DNA from: Paratractidigestivibacter sp963605405
GTDB taxonomy: Bacteria; Actinomycetota; Coriobacteriia; Coriobacteriales; Atopobiaceae
DNA length: 64,000 nucleotides
Assembly (NCBI GenBank): GCA_963605405.1
Contig: CAVCUP010000001.1
Location: forward strand, 124,001-188,000
Direction of reading: 5' to 3'
Shown here: positions 1-7,964 of the stretch, piece by piece
Position numbering within the stretch: the first letter of the stretch is position 1
Layout: each line of letters begins with the position of its first letter
Made by a program: the position numbers and the translations under genes
The notes under the pieces: generated by a model
Databases searched by the model: none
What the model was told of the DNA's origin: nothing
The model's input: only the letters and a program-made list of their open reading frames with translations

Positions 1-750
1 CTCCGCGAAGTCGCCGGCGGCGAGCGACGGCAGCTTCTCTCGCATGCGTTCGACGGACTCCTCGGGAAGAAGGCTCACTTGACGATGCCAGTTGCCGCCA
101 TGTGCATCCCCCGCCACGCCGGAGCCGGCCACGAGCTCGATCGCGTCCTGGGGGACCTTGCGGGTGCCCTTCTTCGCACTGACGGAGACGGCGACGACGG
201 TGGCGAGAGGCTCCTCGCCCATCGACGCCTCGTCCACCCGCGACTCGCCCGTGTCGCGGCCCTCTTCCCGAACGAAGTGGCCGGACCTGCCGCCGGTCTT
301 CTCCAGAAGACGAACCTGCTCGATGGCCATATCGCGCTGGACGGCCTTGAGCATGTCGTAGATGGTGAGGCCGGCGACGGAAGCGGCGGTGAGCGCCTCC
401 ATCTCGACGCCCGTCTCGCCGCAGCAGCGGCACTCGGCCTCGATGGCAACGCCGCAACGGCCCGACCCCTCGACGAGCTCGAAGCGCACGTCGACGCCCG
501 TGAGCTGGATAGGGTGGCACATGGGCACGAGTTCCCAGCAGCGCTTGGCCGCCATGATGCTGGCCACCTGCGCCACGGCGAGCACGTCGCCCTTCTTGCA
601 GCCGCCCGTGCGCACGAGCGCGAGCGTCTCGGGCGCCATGGCAACGAAGCCCCCGGCGCGCGCGGATCGGCGCGTCTTCTCCTTGGCCGAGACGTCGACC
701 ATGCGCGCCCGGCCCTGCTCGTTGATGTGCGTGAGGTCCTCCGTCGTCAA
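1..750 (-). CDS. moaC: MoaC-MOSC fusion protein (partial, 3' end beyond left edge)
   Basis: Residues about 5-165 are cyclic pyranopterin monophosphate synthase MoaC, which acts after MoaA in molybdopterin synthesis. I see HINEQGRARMVDVSAKEK near the start, the conserved PMCHP at about 76-80 and YDMLKAVQRDM at 131-141, which carries the catalytic Asp/Lys region. From about residue 184 a second domain starts with SVSAKKGTRK, GVAGDAHGGN and WHRQVSLL, the opening of a MOSC domain, a family that handles Moco sulfur or delivery. 250 codons are in the window and the frame is open at base 1. The likely start is TTG at 750, because the MoaC N-terminus aligns there and a GGGGG lies just upstream. It follows the moaA stop codon by 3 bases and is in the same frame. 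Identification of MoaC is firm, of MOSC good. Confidence 0.88.
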   Translation of the reverse strand, partial: MTTEDLTHINEQGRARMVDVSAKEKTRRSARAGGFVAMAPETLALVRTGGCKKGDVLAVAQVASIMAAKRCWELVPMCHPIQLTGVDVRFELVEGSGRCGVAIEAECRCCGETGVEMEALTAASVAGLTIYDMLKAVQRDMAIEQVRLLEKTGGRSGHFVREEGRDTGESRVDEASMGEEPLATVVAVSVSAKKGTRKVPQDAIELVAGSGVAGDAHGGNWHRQVSLLPEESVERMREKLPSLAAGDFAE

Positions 751-753
751 AGC

Positions 754-1701
754 CTAGCCCCCGATCTCGTTCATGTCGCGCGCCGAATCGCTCGCGCGTC
801 CCTCGTCCATGTGATGATACTTCGGCTTGGCGGCGATGCCGCCCCGCAACGCGGCGAGAAGCCCCTCGTGGTCGAGCCCGCGCAGGTTTATCTCGGCCGC
901 GGAATGCAGGCACGGCTTGAGCTTGCCGTCCGCCGTGACGCGGATGCGGCTGCATCCGTCGCAGAACTTGTGGCTCATGGGGCGAATGAGGCCGACGCGA
1001 CCAATCCAACCGGGCATGCGGTAGAGCTCGGCCACGCCGTCGCGGCCAAGAAGCTCGAGCCCCGGCAGCGCATCGAGCACGGCGTCGGCGGCAACGAAGC
1101 TCGCGCGCGGCCAGCAAGCTGCGGGGCCGATGGGCATGAGCTCAATGAAGCGCACGTCGACGGCCTCGTTTCTTGCCAAGGACGCGACGTCGGCAAGCTC
1201 GTCGTCATTGACGCCGCCCATGAGGACGCAGTTGATTTTGGTTCCGGTGAAGCCTGCCTCGCGTGCGGCGGCGATACCCGCGAGCGCATCGGCGAGCCGC
1301 CCTCCGCGCGTGATCTGCGCGTAACGGTCGGGGCGCAGAGAGTCCAGGCTCACGTTGAGTCGCGTGAGGCCGGCCTTTCGCAAGGATTCGGCCACGGGCG
1401 CGAGCAGCGTCGCGTTCGTCGTCATGGCGACTTCCTCGATGCCGGGCACCGCCGCGACCATGCCCACGAGGTCGACGACCCCGCGACGCGCCAAGGGCTC
1501 CCCGCCGGTGAGGCGCACCTTGCGCACACCGAGATCGGCCGCCGCGCGGACCACGCAGGCGAGCTCCTCGAAGCTTAGGATGTCGCTGTGCGCAAGCATG
1601 GGCACGCCGCCTTCCGGCATGCAGTAGGCGCACCGGCAGTTGCAGCGGTCCGTGACGGAGAGGCGCAGGTACTCGATGCGGCGTCCCTCGCCGTCGATCA
1701 T
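754..1701 (-). CDS. moaA: GTP 3',8-cyclase MoaA
   Basis: Radical-SAM enzyme that rearranges GTP in the first step of molybdopterin synthesis. The N-terminal cluster motif is C-x3-C-x2-C within DRCNCRCAYCMPEGG (about residues 18-32), followed by the SAM motif LTGGEP. A C-terminal second cluster is indicated by FCDGCSRIRV and KPCLHS. The length of 315 aa is close to normal (about 330). The C-terminus ends MNEIGG rather than the usual GG pair after a longer tail, but the final Gly-Gly is kept, as MoaA needs for its C-terminal tail. The start ATG overlaps the modC stop (ATGA), so it is translationally coupled to modC and followed by moaC-MOSC. Confidence 0.95.
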   Translation of the reverse strand: MIDGEGRRIEYLRLSVTDRCNCRCAYCMPEGGVPMLAHSDILSFEELACVVRAAADLGVRKVRLTGGEPLARRGVVDLVGMVAAVPGIEEVAMTTNATLLAPVAESLRKAGLTRLNVSLDSLRPDRYAQITRGGRLADALAGIAAAREAGFTGTKINCVLMGGVNDDELADVASLARNEAVDVRFIELMPIGPAACWPRASFVAADAVLDALPGLELLGRDGVAELYRMPGWIGRVGLIRPMSHKFCDGCSRIRVTADGKLKPCLHSAAEINLRGLDHEGLLAALRGGIAAKPKYHHMDEGRASDSARDMNEIGG

Positions 1702-2792
1702 GCGCGCTCGCCCACCAGCGGCATGACGAACTCAGGGGCAATGCCGACGCTGACCTGTGCGGGATTGCCCAGCGCCGCCCACGCGTCCTTCTCGCACTCG
1801 TAGCGCAGCTGGGCGCCGCCGGGGGTGCCGAGCATCACGATGGTAGAGAACGTGTTGTCGATGACGCGGTCCACCGTGCAGGCGAAGCGGTTCTCGCCGC
1901 CCTTGCCGGCGTCGCCGCGTGAGGCGACAGCGGCCCCTGCGGCCTCGACGCGGAAGTAATGCGCGCGGATGCCCGCATGGTCGCAGCCCTCGGGTACCGG
2001 CAGCGAGGTGCGCAGCTCGACGCCCCAGTCGGAACACTCGAGCACGCCCCCTTCCCGCACCGTTGCCGCGCTCACGTTCTTGCAGCCGGAAATGAGCGCC
2101 GCCGCGACGGTCGAGGGCGTGGCGAAGAGCTCCGGAACGCTGAGCTTCTCTTCCGAGTGCCCGCGCGACACGACGCAGACGGTGTCGCACATGCGGTAGA
2201 CCTCGTCGCGGTTGTGGCTCACGTAGACCGAGCCGCCGGGGAACTGGCGCAGCGTGTCGGTGAGCTCGAGCTCGAGCTGCCAGCGCAGGTAGCCGTCGAG
2301 CGCCGAGAAGGGCTCGTCGAGCAGCAGCAGCTCGGGCCGCGAGGCCATGATGCGCGCGAGCGCCACGCGCTGCTGCTGGCCGCCGGAAAGCTGGGCGGGG
2401 CGCTTCTTCTCGAGCCCCTCGAGGCGGAAGGCCGCGACCTGCTCGGCCACGCGGCTCGCGCGCTCCTCCTTGCCCGCGCCGAGGACGCCGGCCGCGATGT
2501 TCTGCTCGACCGTCATGTTCGGGAAGAGGGCGTAGTTCTGGAAGAGATAGCCCACGCCTCGCTCCTGCGGGCGCAGGTCCACGCGCTTCTCGCTGTCGAA
2601 GAGCTCGCGGTCGTTGAGCACGATGCGCCCCTCGTCCGGCGTCACGATGCCGGCGATGCACTTGAGCGTCATCGACTTGCCGCAGCCCGAGGGGCCGAGC
2701 AGCGCGAGGGTCTCGTCGGCTCGCTCGACCTCGAAGGACACGTCAAGGCTGAAGGCGCCGAGCTTCTTGTGGACGTCGACGAAGAGGCTCAT
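1698..2792 (-). CDS. modC: Molybdate ABC transporter ATP-binding protein ModC
   Basis: ATPase of the molybdate importer. Walker A is GPSGCGKS (residues 33-40), Q-loop near FQNYALFP (85-91), signature LSGGQ (135-139), Walker B LLLLDEP (155-161). After about residue 235 a C-terminal region ends in TOBE-like sequence (VSVGIAPEFVMPL). The length of 364 aa agrees with ModC. The ATG at 2792 is chosen because it overlaps the modB stop (ATGA) and starts directly at the ABC domain; a longer upstream reading would run through modB in another frame. Order modA-modB-modC then moaA then moaC puts uptake and cofactor synthesis in one transcription unit. Confidence 0.92.
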   Translation of the reverse strand: MSLFVDVHKKLGAFSLDVSFEVERADETLALLGPSGCGKSMTLKCIAGIVTPDEGRIVLNDRELFDSEKRVDLRPQERGVGYLFQNYALFPNMTVEQNIAAGVLGAGKEERASRVAEQVAAFRLEGLEKKRPAQLSGGQQQRVALARIMASRPELLLLDEPFSALDGYLRWQLELELTDTLRQFPGGSVYVSHNRDEVYRMCDTVCVVSRGHSEEKLSVPELFATPSTVAAALISGCKNVSAATVREGGVLECSDWGVELRTSLPVPEGCDHAGIRAHYFRVEAAGAAVASRGDAGKGGENRFACTVDRVIDNTFSTIVMLGTPGGAQLRYECEKDAWAALGNPAQVSVGIAPEFVMPLVGERA

Positions 2793-3487
2793 CGCGCGCC
2801 TCCCTTCGCCGCGGCGCGTCCGCCGCGAGGCTCCTTGGAGCGGGCCTCGAACCAGTTCATGGCAAGAAGCACGACGGCCGAGATGGCGAGGTTCACCATG
2901 ACCCACGAGAGCGCGCCCGCGTCGTCGCCCGTGCGCCAGAGCTGGTAGACGGTGGTCGAGACGGTGGCGGTGGACCCGGGCGTGTAGCCGCAGATCATCG
3001 CCGTGGCGCCGTACTCGCCGAGCGCACGGGCGAAGGCGAGCACCGCGCCGGCCACGATGCCCTGCAGACAGTAGGGCATCTTGACGCGCCAGAAGATCCA
3101 GAGCTCAGAGCGACCGAGGGTGCGGGCCGCGTCGGCGAGGTTCTCGTCGAAGGACTCGAAGGCGCCGCGGGCGGTGCGGTACATGAGCGGGAAGCTCACC
3201 ACGACGGTGGCGAGGATGGCCGCGTACCAAACCATGGTCATCTTGATGCTGAAGGTCTCGAGCAGCCAGGCGCCGAGCGGTCGGCGCGGGCCGAAGAGAA
3301 TGAGCAGCAGGTAGCCCACGACCGTCGGCGGCAGAACGAGCGGCAGGGTGAGGATGACGTCGAGGACGCCCTTGACGAGCCTGGGCGCCCGGGCCACCAC
3401 GTTGGCCAGCCAGATGCCCAAGAAGTACACGATCACCGTTGATACCAAGGCGATGCGCACCGAGTTATAGAGCGGATACCAATCCAT
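2789..3487 (-). CDS. modB: Molybdate ABC transporter permease ModB
   Basis: Inner-membrane channel of the molybdate importer, 232 aa with about five hydrophobic segments. The EAA-loop signature that docks on ModC is visible as ARTLGRSELWIFWRVKMP (about residues 120-138), and LPLVLPPTVVGY near residue 50 is typical of ModB. I prefer ATG at 3487 (MDWYPLYNSVRIAL), which has GAGG 6 bases upstream; an upstream ATG at 3505 would add six residues. It overlaps modC by 4 bases. A strong hairpin lies between it and modA, which could let the binding protein be made in excess. Confidence 0.93.
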   Translation of the reverse strand: MDWYPLYNSVRIALVSTVIVYFLGIWLANVVARAPRLVKGVLDVILTLPLVLPPTVVGYLLLILFGPRRPLGAWLLETFSIKMTMVWYAAILATVVVSFPLMYRTARGAFESFDENLADAARTLGRSELWIFWRVKMPYCLQGIVAGAVLAFARALGEYGATAMICGYTPGSTATVSTTVYQLWRTGDDAGALSWVMVNLAISAVVLLAMNWFEARSKEPRGGRAAAKGGAR

Positions 3488-3527
3488 CGTCATCCTCACG
3501 AGCAAATCAAACGTCGAATGATGTAAA

Positions 3528-3569
3528 GGGACAGCCCCCTTCGTATCGCTCAGATAAGGGGACTGTCCC
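3528..3569. repeat. Hairpin between modA and modB, GGGACA-type dispersed family
   Basis: Arms GGGACAGCCCCCTT (3528-3541) and AAGGGGACTGTCCC (3556-3569) pair almost perfectly around a 14-base loop. It lies between modA and modB. Related hairpins occur at 13687, 27920, 45479 and 50491. It could be an mRNA stabiliser or attenuator; it lacks a T-run on either side. Confidence 0.75.
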
Positions 3570-3579
3570 GTTGGCTCGC

Positions 3580-4458
3580 TTACGCGTTGGCGAGCGGGGT
3601 GAAGCCGACCTCCTCGAAGTCAGCGGAGGCCTCGGAGCCCTTGAGGAACTCGAGGAAGGCCTTGGCGCCCTCGGGCTGCGGCGCATTCTTGGTCACAGCG
3701 GCGGGGTAGACGACCTGGCCGCACATCTCCTTGGTCGCCTCGTCGATGCACTCGAGCTCGGCGGAGTAGGCGTCGGTCTTGTAGATGATGCCGCAGTCGA
3801 CGGCGCCCTCCTTGACCTGGGAGGTGACCTCCTTGACGTTGGTACCGTAGGTGATGCAGCCGGAAGAGGCGAGCTCCTCCTCGTTCAGCTCGTAGTAGGC
3901 CAGGATCTTCTGGGTGTACTGGCCCACGGGAACGTCGGAGTTGCCCATGCAAAGAAGCACGTCGCCGGCCTTGAGGTGAGCGGCGAGGTCGTTGAAGTCG
4001 ACGATGCCCTTGGGGTTGCCGTCGGGCACGCAGAGGGTGACCTTGTTCTCGAGGATGTTGAAGCGGGTGGAGTGGTCGATGAAGTCGAGGCCGTCCTCGT
4101 GGTCCTTCTCGGCCTCGGCGTCGAGCTGGTTCATCTGCTTCTGGCCCGCGGAGATGAAGACGTCGCAGTCCGCGCCCTCCTGGATCTGGGTCTTCAGGGT
4201 GCCCGACGAATCGAAGTTGAAGGAGAGGTCGTAGTCGGGGTTGGCGGCCTTGAACTGGTCGCCGGCCTTGGTGAGGGACTCCGTCATGGACGCCGCGGCA
4301 AAGACGGTGACGGTGGCCGCGTCGGCACTGGTGGAGGCGGAGGAGCTGGAGGAATCGCTGGTGCTGCTGGAGCTGCTGGAGCCGGAGCCGCAGGCCGCGA
4401 GGCCGAGGGTGGCGACGGCAGCGGTGGCGCCGCCGATGAACTGCCTTCTGTCGAGCAT
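3580..4458 (-). CDS. modA: Molybdate-binding lipoprotein ModA
   Basis: Extracytoplasmic solute-binding protein for molybdate/tungstate. The N-terminus MLDRRQFIGG then a hydrophobic stretch and LGLAACG at 18-24 is a lipoprotein signal, Cys23 being the lipid site; the RRxF pair also resembles a Tat signal. A Ser-rich linker follows, then ATVTVFAAASMTESL, the ModA opening (compare VFAAASL in the family), and SDVPVGQYTQKIL, a typical oxyanion-site region. 292 aa. The start is ATG 4458, preceded by AGAAGGGAAG; earlier in-frame codons would put charged sequence before the signal. It is the first gene of modABC-moaA-moaC. Confidence 0.94.
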   Translation of the reverse strand: MLDRRQFIGGATAAVATLGLAACGSGSSSSSSTSDSSSSSASTSADAATVTVFAAASMTESLTKAGDQFKAANPDYDLSFNFDSSGTLKTQIQEGADCDVFISAGQKQMNQLDAEAEKDHEDGLDFIDHSTRFNILENKVTLCVPDGNPKGIVDFNDLAAHLKAGDVLLCMGNSDVPVGQYTQKILAYYELNEEELASSGCITYGTNVKEVTSQVKEGAVDCGIIYKTDAYSAELECIDEATKEMCGQVVYPAAVTKNAPQPEGAKAFLEFLKGSEASADFEEVGFTPLANA

Positions 4459-4555
4459 GGTTTCTTCCCTTCTGTTGAGCCCTGTCTTGGCCTTGCGGCC
4501 TGGATCGTTGGCGATTAACGGCAATAAAAGATGCAATAAGCAAGAGGTCCGGGCG

Positions 4556-5560
4556 TCACGAATGAGGTCTGCGCGGCCGGAGCTCCGCGCGGCAACGGAT
4601 AATCTGCGCCGCGATGGAGACCGCTATCTCGGCCGGGGTGACGGCGAGGATGTCCTCGCCGATGGGCAGGTGCACGGAATCCGCGAGTTCGGCCGGGATG
4701 CCGTGCTCTTTGAGGAGATCGCGCACGAAGCCGGCCTTTCGGCGGCTGCCGATGCAGCCCACGTAGGCCGGGCGCCGCGGCAACGCCCCCTCGAGCGCGG
4801 CGGCGTCGCCCAGGTGCCCGTGGGTGAGCACGACCACGTAGTCGCGCGGGGTGATGTGTTCGTAGAGCGATTTATCCTCGAACGCGCCGCAGGTCACGCG
4901 CCGTGCGGCGGGGAACTTCGCGGGGTCGCAGATGCCCTCGCGGTCATCGATGACCTCGACCACGAAGCCCACCGAGGCGAGGACGGGCACGAGCGCCTGG
5001 CCCACGTGGCCCCCGCCGAAGACGTAGCAGACGGGCTCGGCGCCCACCGGCTCGCTGTAGCGGCGCGCCGCCTCGTCCCAGGTGGGGACGTCGCAGCCCT
5101 CGCCTTCGAGATCGACCTCCGTGCGCGGGCAGGCCGGGTCCGACCAGTCCTCGGTGAGCCATGCGGCGGAATCCGCCGAGACGCAGGCCGCGAGCTCAGC
5201 CAGCCATGCGGCGTCCGCAGGGCCGAGCGCCCGCACGGCAAGAAGCGCGTCCCCGCCGCAGGCCATTGCGTTCTTCTCGTGGGTCATCCACTCAAGGGAT
5301 GCGGGCGCGGCCTCATCGGCGGCCGAGGCGGCAAGAAGCTCCCCGCAGCGCTTCTGGGCGATGAACTCGATGTTGCCGCCGCCAACGGTGCCCAGGTAGG
5401 ACCCGTCGGCAAGCGCGAGCATGCGCGCCCCCTCGTGGCGAGGCATCGAGCCTTGGGTGGCGAGCAGGCTCGCGAGGGCGACCGGGCGACCGGCGGCGAC
5501 CTCGGCTTGCGCGGCCTCAATGATCCTCGGGTCGTTTATGGTTCCGGCGACGTCGTTCAT
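4556..5560 (-). CDS. XdhC/CoxI-family molybdenum hydroxylase accessory protein
   Basis: XdhC-like proteins bind molybdenum cofactor, help its sulfuration and insert it into xanthine dehydrogenase-type enzymes. The N-terminal domain shows GSMPRHEGARM (about residues 37-47) and GTVGGGNIE (57-65), family hallmarks. The C-terminal Rossmann half has YVFGGGHVGQALVP and HGHLGD, then YVGCIGSRRK. 334 aa from ATG 5560, which overlaps the end of yqeB by 4 bases (ATGA). Together with yqeB and yqeC it marks a selenium-dependent molybdenum hydroxylase system, although no hydroxylase subunit lies in the window. Confidence 0.88.
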   Translation of the reverse strand: MNDVAGTINDPRIIEAAQAEVAAGRPVALASLLATQGSMPRHEGARMLALADGSYLGTVGGGNIEFIAQKRCGELLAASAADEAAPASLEWMTHEKNAMACGGDALLAVRALGPADAAWLAELAACVSADSAAWLTEDWSDPACPRTEVDLEGEGCDVPTWDEAARRYSEPVGAEPVCYVFGGGHVGQALVPVLASVGFVVEVIDDREGICDPAKFPAARRVTCGAFEDKSLYEHITPRDYVVVLTHGHLGDAAALEGALPRRPAYVGCIGSRRKAGFVRDLLKEHGIPAELADSVHLPIGEDILAVTPAEIAVSIAAQIIRCRAELRPRRPHS

Positions 5561-6435
5561 GCGAACTCCTCCATACCGTCCAGGTCGAGCCCCTCGGCTG
5601 CGGCGGCGGCCACATGCGCGGACGGGCCGCCCGACGCGCGCCCGTCGCGGAGCACGCCCGAGAGATGGAGGATGGCCTCCAGGACTCCCCCGCCCACGGC
5701 GCTCGCCTTGTCGGAGGTCGTGCGGATGTAGTCGGGGCAGCAGCGCGGGTCGACGTCCCCGGACTTGAGGCCGCGACGGACCTCGACGCCCTCCTGGAGC
5801 AGGCCGCGCACGACGCCGTCGATGGTCGCGACCATGGGCTTGCCAGCGACCATTCCGCAGACGTCGCCCGCATGGACCTCGTCGCCTATCTTTACGCATG
5901 GCTCGAAAACGCCATCGGCGGGGGCGCGCAGCACGCGCTCGCCCGCGTAACCGCCGATAAGGCCCGGGATGGCCGTGTTCGCGATGGGCGAGCCCTGGTA
6001 ATAAACGCGCCCCAGGTAGTGGCCGCGCATCGTCTCGACGGCGGCGTCGACGTCCACCTGCGCGGTGAATCCAGGGCCGACGCCGATGACGATCGGGGCC
6101 ATGCCGCGCGTCGTGCCGAGGTTTTTCTTTGCGAGGATGGCATCGACGAGCACATCAGGCGCGAGCTCGGGGGCGAGGGCGGCGTTCGGGTCGACGACGA
6201 CCGCGACGTCGCCTGCGGCGACGACCGCTCGAGCAGCCGCGGCGTCGGCGCAGAGCACGCCGCGCACGTCCTCGACGCGCGTCTCGCCGAGGCGGATGGC
6301 CTCGGAGAAGCAGACGGTGCGGCGAATCGACGTTGGCACGGCGAGGTCTGCCATCACGACCTGCATGCCGCAGCGATGCAGGCGCAGCGCGATGCCCGAC
6401 GCGATGTCTCCCGCCCCGCGGACGTAGACCAGCAT
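5557..6435 (-). CDS. yqeB: Selenium-dependent molybdenum hydroxylase system protein, YqeB/EF2563 family
   Basis: Member of the YqeB (EF2563) family found beside selenium-dependent molybdenum hydroxylases; its exact step is unproven in the literature I know. The opening LVYVRGAGDIASGIALRLHR (residues 2-21) is the family signature and looks like a dinucleotide-binding loop. AILAKKNLGTTRGMAPIVIG near the middle and SGDVDPRC near the C-terminus are also characteristic. 292 aa. The start ATG 6435 has AGGAGGGGC upstream on the minus strand. It overlaps the downstream xdhC-like gene and is divergent from yqeC, so both sides of the 165-base gap probably hold promoters. Confidence 0.88.
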   Translation of the reverse strand: MLVYVRGAGDIASGIALRLHRCGMQVVMADLAVPTSIRRTVCFSEAIRLGETRVEDVRGVLCADAAAARAVVAAGDVAVVVDPNAALAPELAPDVLVDAILAKKNLGTTRGMAPIVIGVGPGFTAQVDVDAAVETMRGHYLGRVYYQGSPIANTAIPGLIGGYAGERVLRAPADGVFEPCVKIGDEVHAGDVCGMVAGKPMVATIDGVVRGLLQEGVEVRRGLKSGDVDPRCCPDYIRTTSDKASAVGGGVLEAILHLSGVLRDGRASGGPSAHVAAAAAEGLDLDGMEEFA

Positions 6436-6600
6436 GTTGCCCCTCCTTGCATTGATCGACCCGGCGTTACAATCTGTTTTGTAATGGTACCAGCATGAAG
6501 TTTAGGCGTTGTATCGGAACTGCAGCAACGCTTACCTGCGCAAATAATAATACAACACCTGTTTTACCGGTGATTTTCTCACTAATTGTTAGGCTAGCAG
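6436..6600. promoter_or_regulatory. Divergent control region between yqeB and yqeC
   Basis: This AT-rich gap (unlike the GC-rich surroundings) separates two divergent genes. It contains TTACAA (6467-6472) and TTGTAA (6479-6484) around a 6-base spacer, a perfect operator-like palindrome, and a wider pair GTTGTAT / ATACAAC at roughly 6512-6556. The binding factor is unknown; the ModE-like domain encoded at about 13.2-13.5 kb is one candidate, by context only. Confidence 0.55.
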
Positions 6601-7275
6601 ATGAATTTACAGGCAGCTCTTGAGTTCGGACCCGGGATTACCGCCGTCATCGGAAGCGGCGGCAAGACGACGCTGCTGCGCGAGCTGGCGCGCGAGCTCC
6701 GCGCAGACGGCTCCACGGTCGCGCTGGCCACGAGCACGCGAATCCTCCCCTTTTCGGACATTCCCACCATCGGAGAGATGGACGAAGCTTGCATCGCGCA
6801 GGCTTTGGCGACCCATGGCGTTGTTTGCCTGGGCGAGGCGGCCGAGAAGGGCAAGCTGGCCGCGCCGAAAATAGGCTTCGCGCGCCTCGCGGAGCTCGCC
6901 GATTACGTGCTCGTCGAGGCCGACGGCAGCCGTCGCCTGCCGCTCAAGGCCCACGAGGCCTGGGAGCCCGTCATCCCGGCCGAGGCCGCGCGGGCCATCC
7001 TCGTCGTCGGCGCGAGCGGATTCGGACGGCCGATTCGCGAGGTCGCGCACCGGCCCGAGCTGTTCTGCCGCATCGCGGGACGCGCGCCTGAGGACCCGGC
7101 CACGCCGGAGGCCGTCGCGAAGGTCATCTTACACGAGGCGCTCGCCGACCTCGTCGTGGTCAACCAGTGCGAGGCCCCCGAGGCGCTCGCCTGCGCGCGC
7201 GAGCTTGCCGAGCATCTCTCTCCCCTAGCGACCTTCGTGGGCAGCATTCGCGACCGCGAGCTCGCGAAGCTGTAG
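6601..7275 (+). CDS. yqeC: Putative selenium-dependent hydroxylase accessory protein YqeC
   Basis: P-loop protein of the YqeC family, thought to serve maturation of selenium-dependent molybdenum hydroxylases. The Walker A-like motif GSGGKTT lies at about residues 18-24, followed by ATSTRILPF, and YVLVEADGSRRLPLKAH (about 101-117) is strongly characteristic. 224 aa, matching family length. It begins at ATG 6601 immediately after an AT-rich control region; the upstream ribosome site is weak (TTAGGCTAGCAG). It stands alone on the plus strand, divergent from yqeB, with a 1 kb non-coding stretch after it. Confidence 0.87.
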   Translation: MNLQAALEFGPGITAVIGSGGKTTLLRELARELRADGSTVALATSTRILPFSDIPTIGEMDEACIAQALATHGVVCLGEAAEKGKLAAPKIGFARLAELADYVLVEADGSRRLPLKAHEAWEPVIPAEAARAILVVGASGFGRPIREVAHRPELFCRIAGRAPEDPATPEAVAKVILHEALADLVVVNQCEAPEALACARELAEHLSPLATFVGSIRDRELAKL

Positions 7276-7644
7276 GCGCCTCTTGCCCCTTCGCGGCCCG
7301 TGCCGCAAGCCCCCCTGTTGCCGCAGAATCCCTTGACTCCTCGAGTCTCTTGCCACGGGCCTCTCGCCCTTTGGACCTCTCAGCGTCGCGGAACCCCTGG
7401 CCGCTGCTCCGCGTTTTCGCTCCCGCGCCCCATGTCCAGCCGGCCTCGCGTCGCCAACTCCCGAAGTGGCGCCGCCTCTGGGACAAAGGGAAAGCCCTTT
7501 TGTCGCGGCGCCGCATGACAGAAAGGTCGGACCCTCTGCGCTGCAAGACAAGCATTGAGGCATGGCTCGAGCAGCGTTCTCTTAAAGCCGCCTTTCCACA
7601 ACAAGCGGATTCTGGCTTGAATCGACGGGTCACTGACTGCTCAA

Positions 7645-7807
7645 TGCAACCAAACTTCGACTTTGCGGCAACTATCCGTGTTCCGGATCCGATTGAGGTT
7701 GCTTTAGAAAACCACTACCTGCGGTTTTGCAAAACCCTGACCTTTCTCTAGGGTCATATAAGACAATTCGAGCCCGATTCTTGCCGCAAAGTCGAAATTT
7801 GGTTGCA
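7645..7807. repeat. Long inverted repeat element (27-bp arms)
   Basis: The left arm at 7645-7671 starts TGCAACCAAACTTCGACT and the right arm at 7781-7807 is its reverse complement with one mismatch in 27. The 109-base interior is AT-richer than its surroundings. It resembles a small non-autonomous mobile element or a very long hairpin; no target-site duplication is evident. Confidence 0.75.
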
Positions 7808-7964
7808 TGTGCCCACACGCATCAAGACCGACAACGACCATCAATACCGGACATGCGGCTCTCGTCTCGCGTGCCTCATGTACCGTCGGCCCCGCGTCGC
7901 CGACCCCACCTGCAGTGATACCGCCTCGGCAAAAAACACCTCGAGATGGCGCTAAATGGGATGC

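Noticed and set aside
79..1578. Long open plus-strand frames opposite moaC-moaA and similar long frames opposite many genes
   Set aside because: They are shadows caused by high GC at third positions; the translations are Arg/Ala/His-rich and match no family, while the opposite strand has clear domains.
6467..6484. Canonical ModE box
   Set aside because: The TTACAA/TTGTAA dyad lacks the TATAT half-sites of the known ModE consensus, so only a generic operator is claimed.
7276..7640. Remnant gene after yqeC
   Set aside because: Several short frames exist, but none has a ribosome site, domain or sensible composition.
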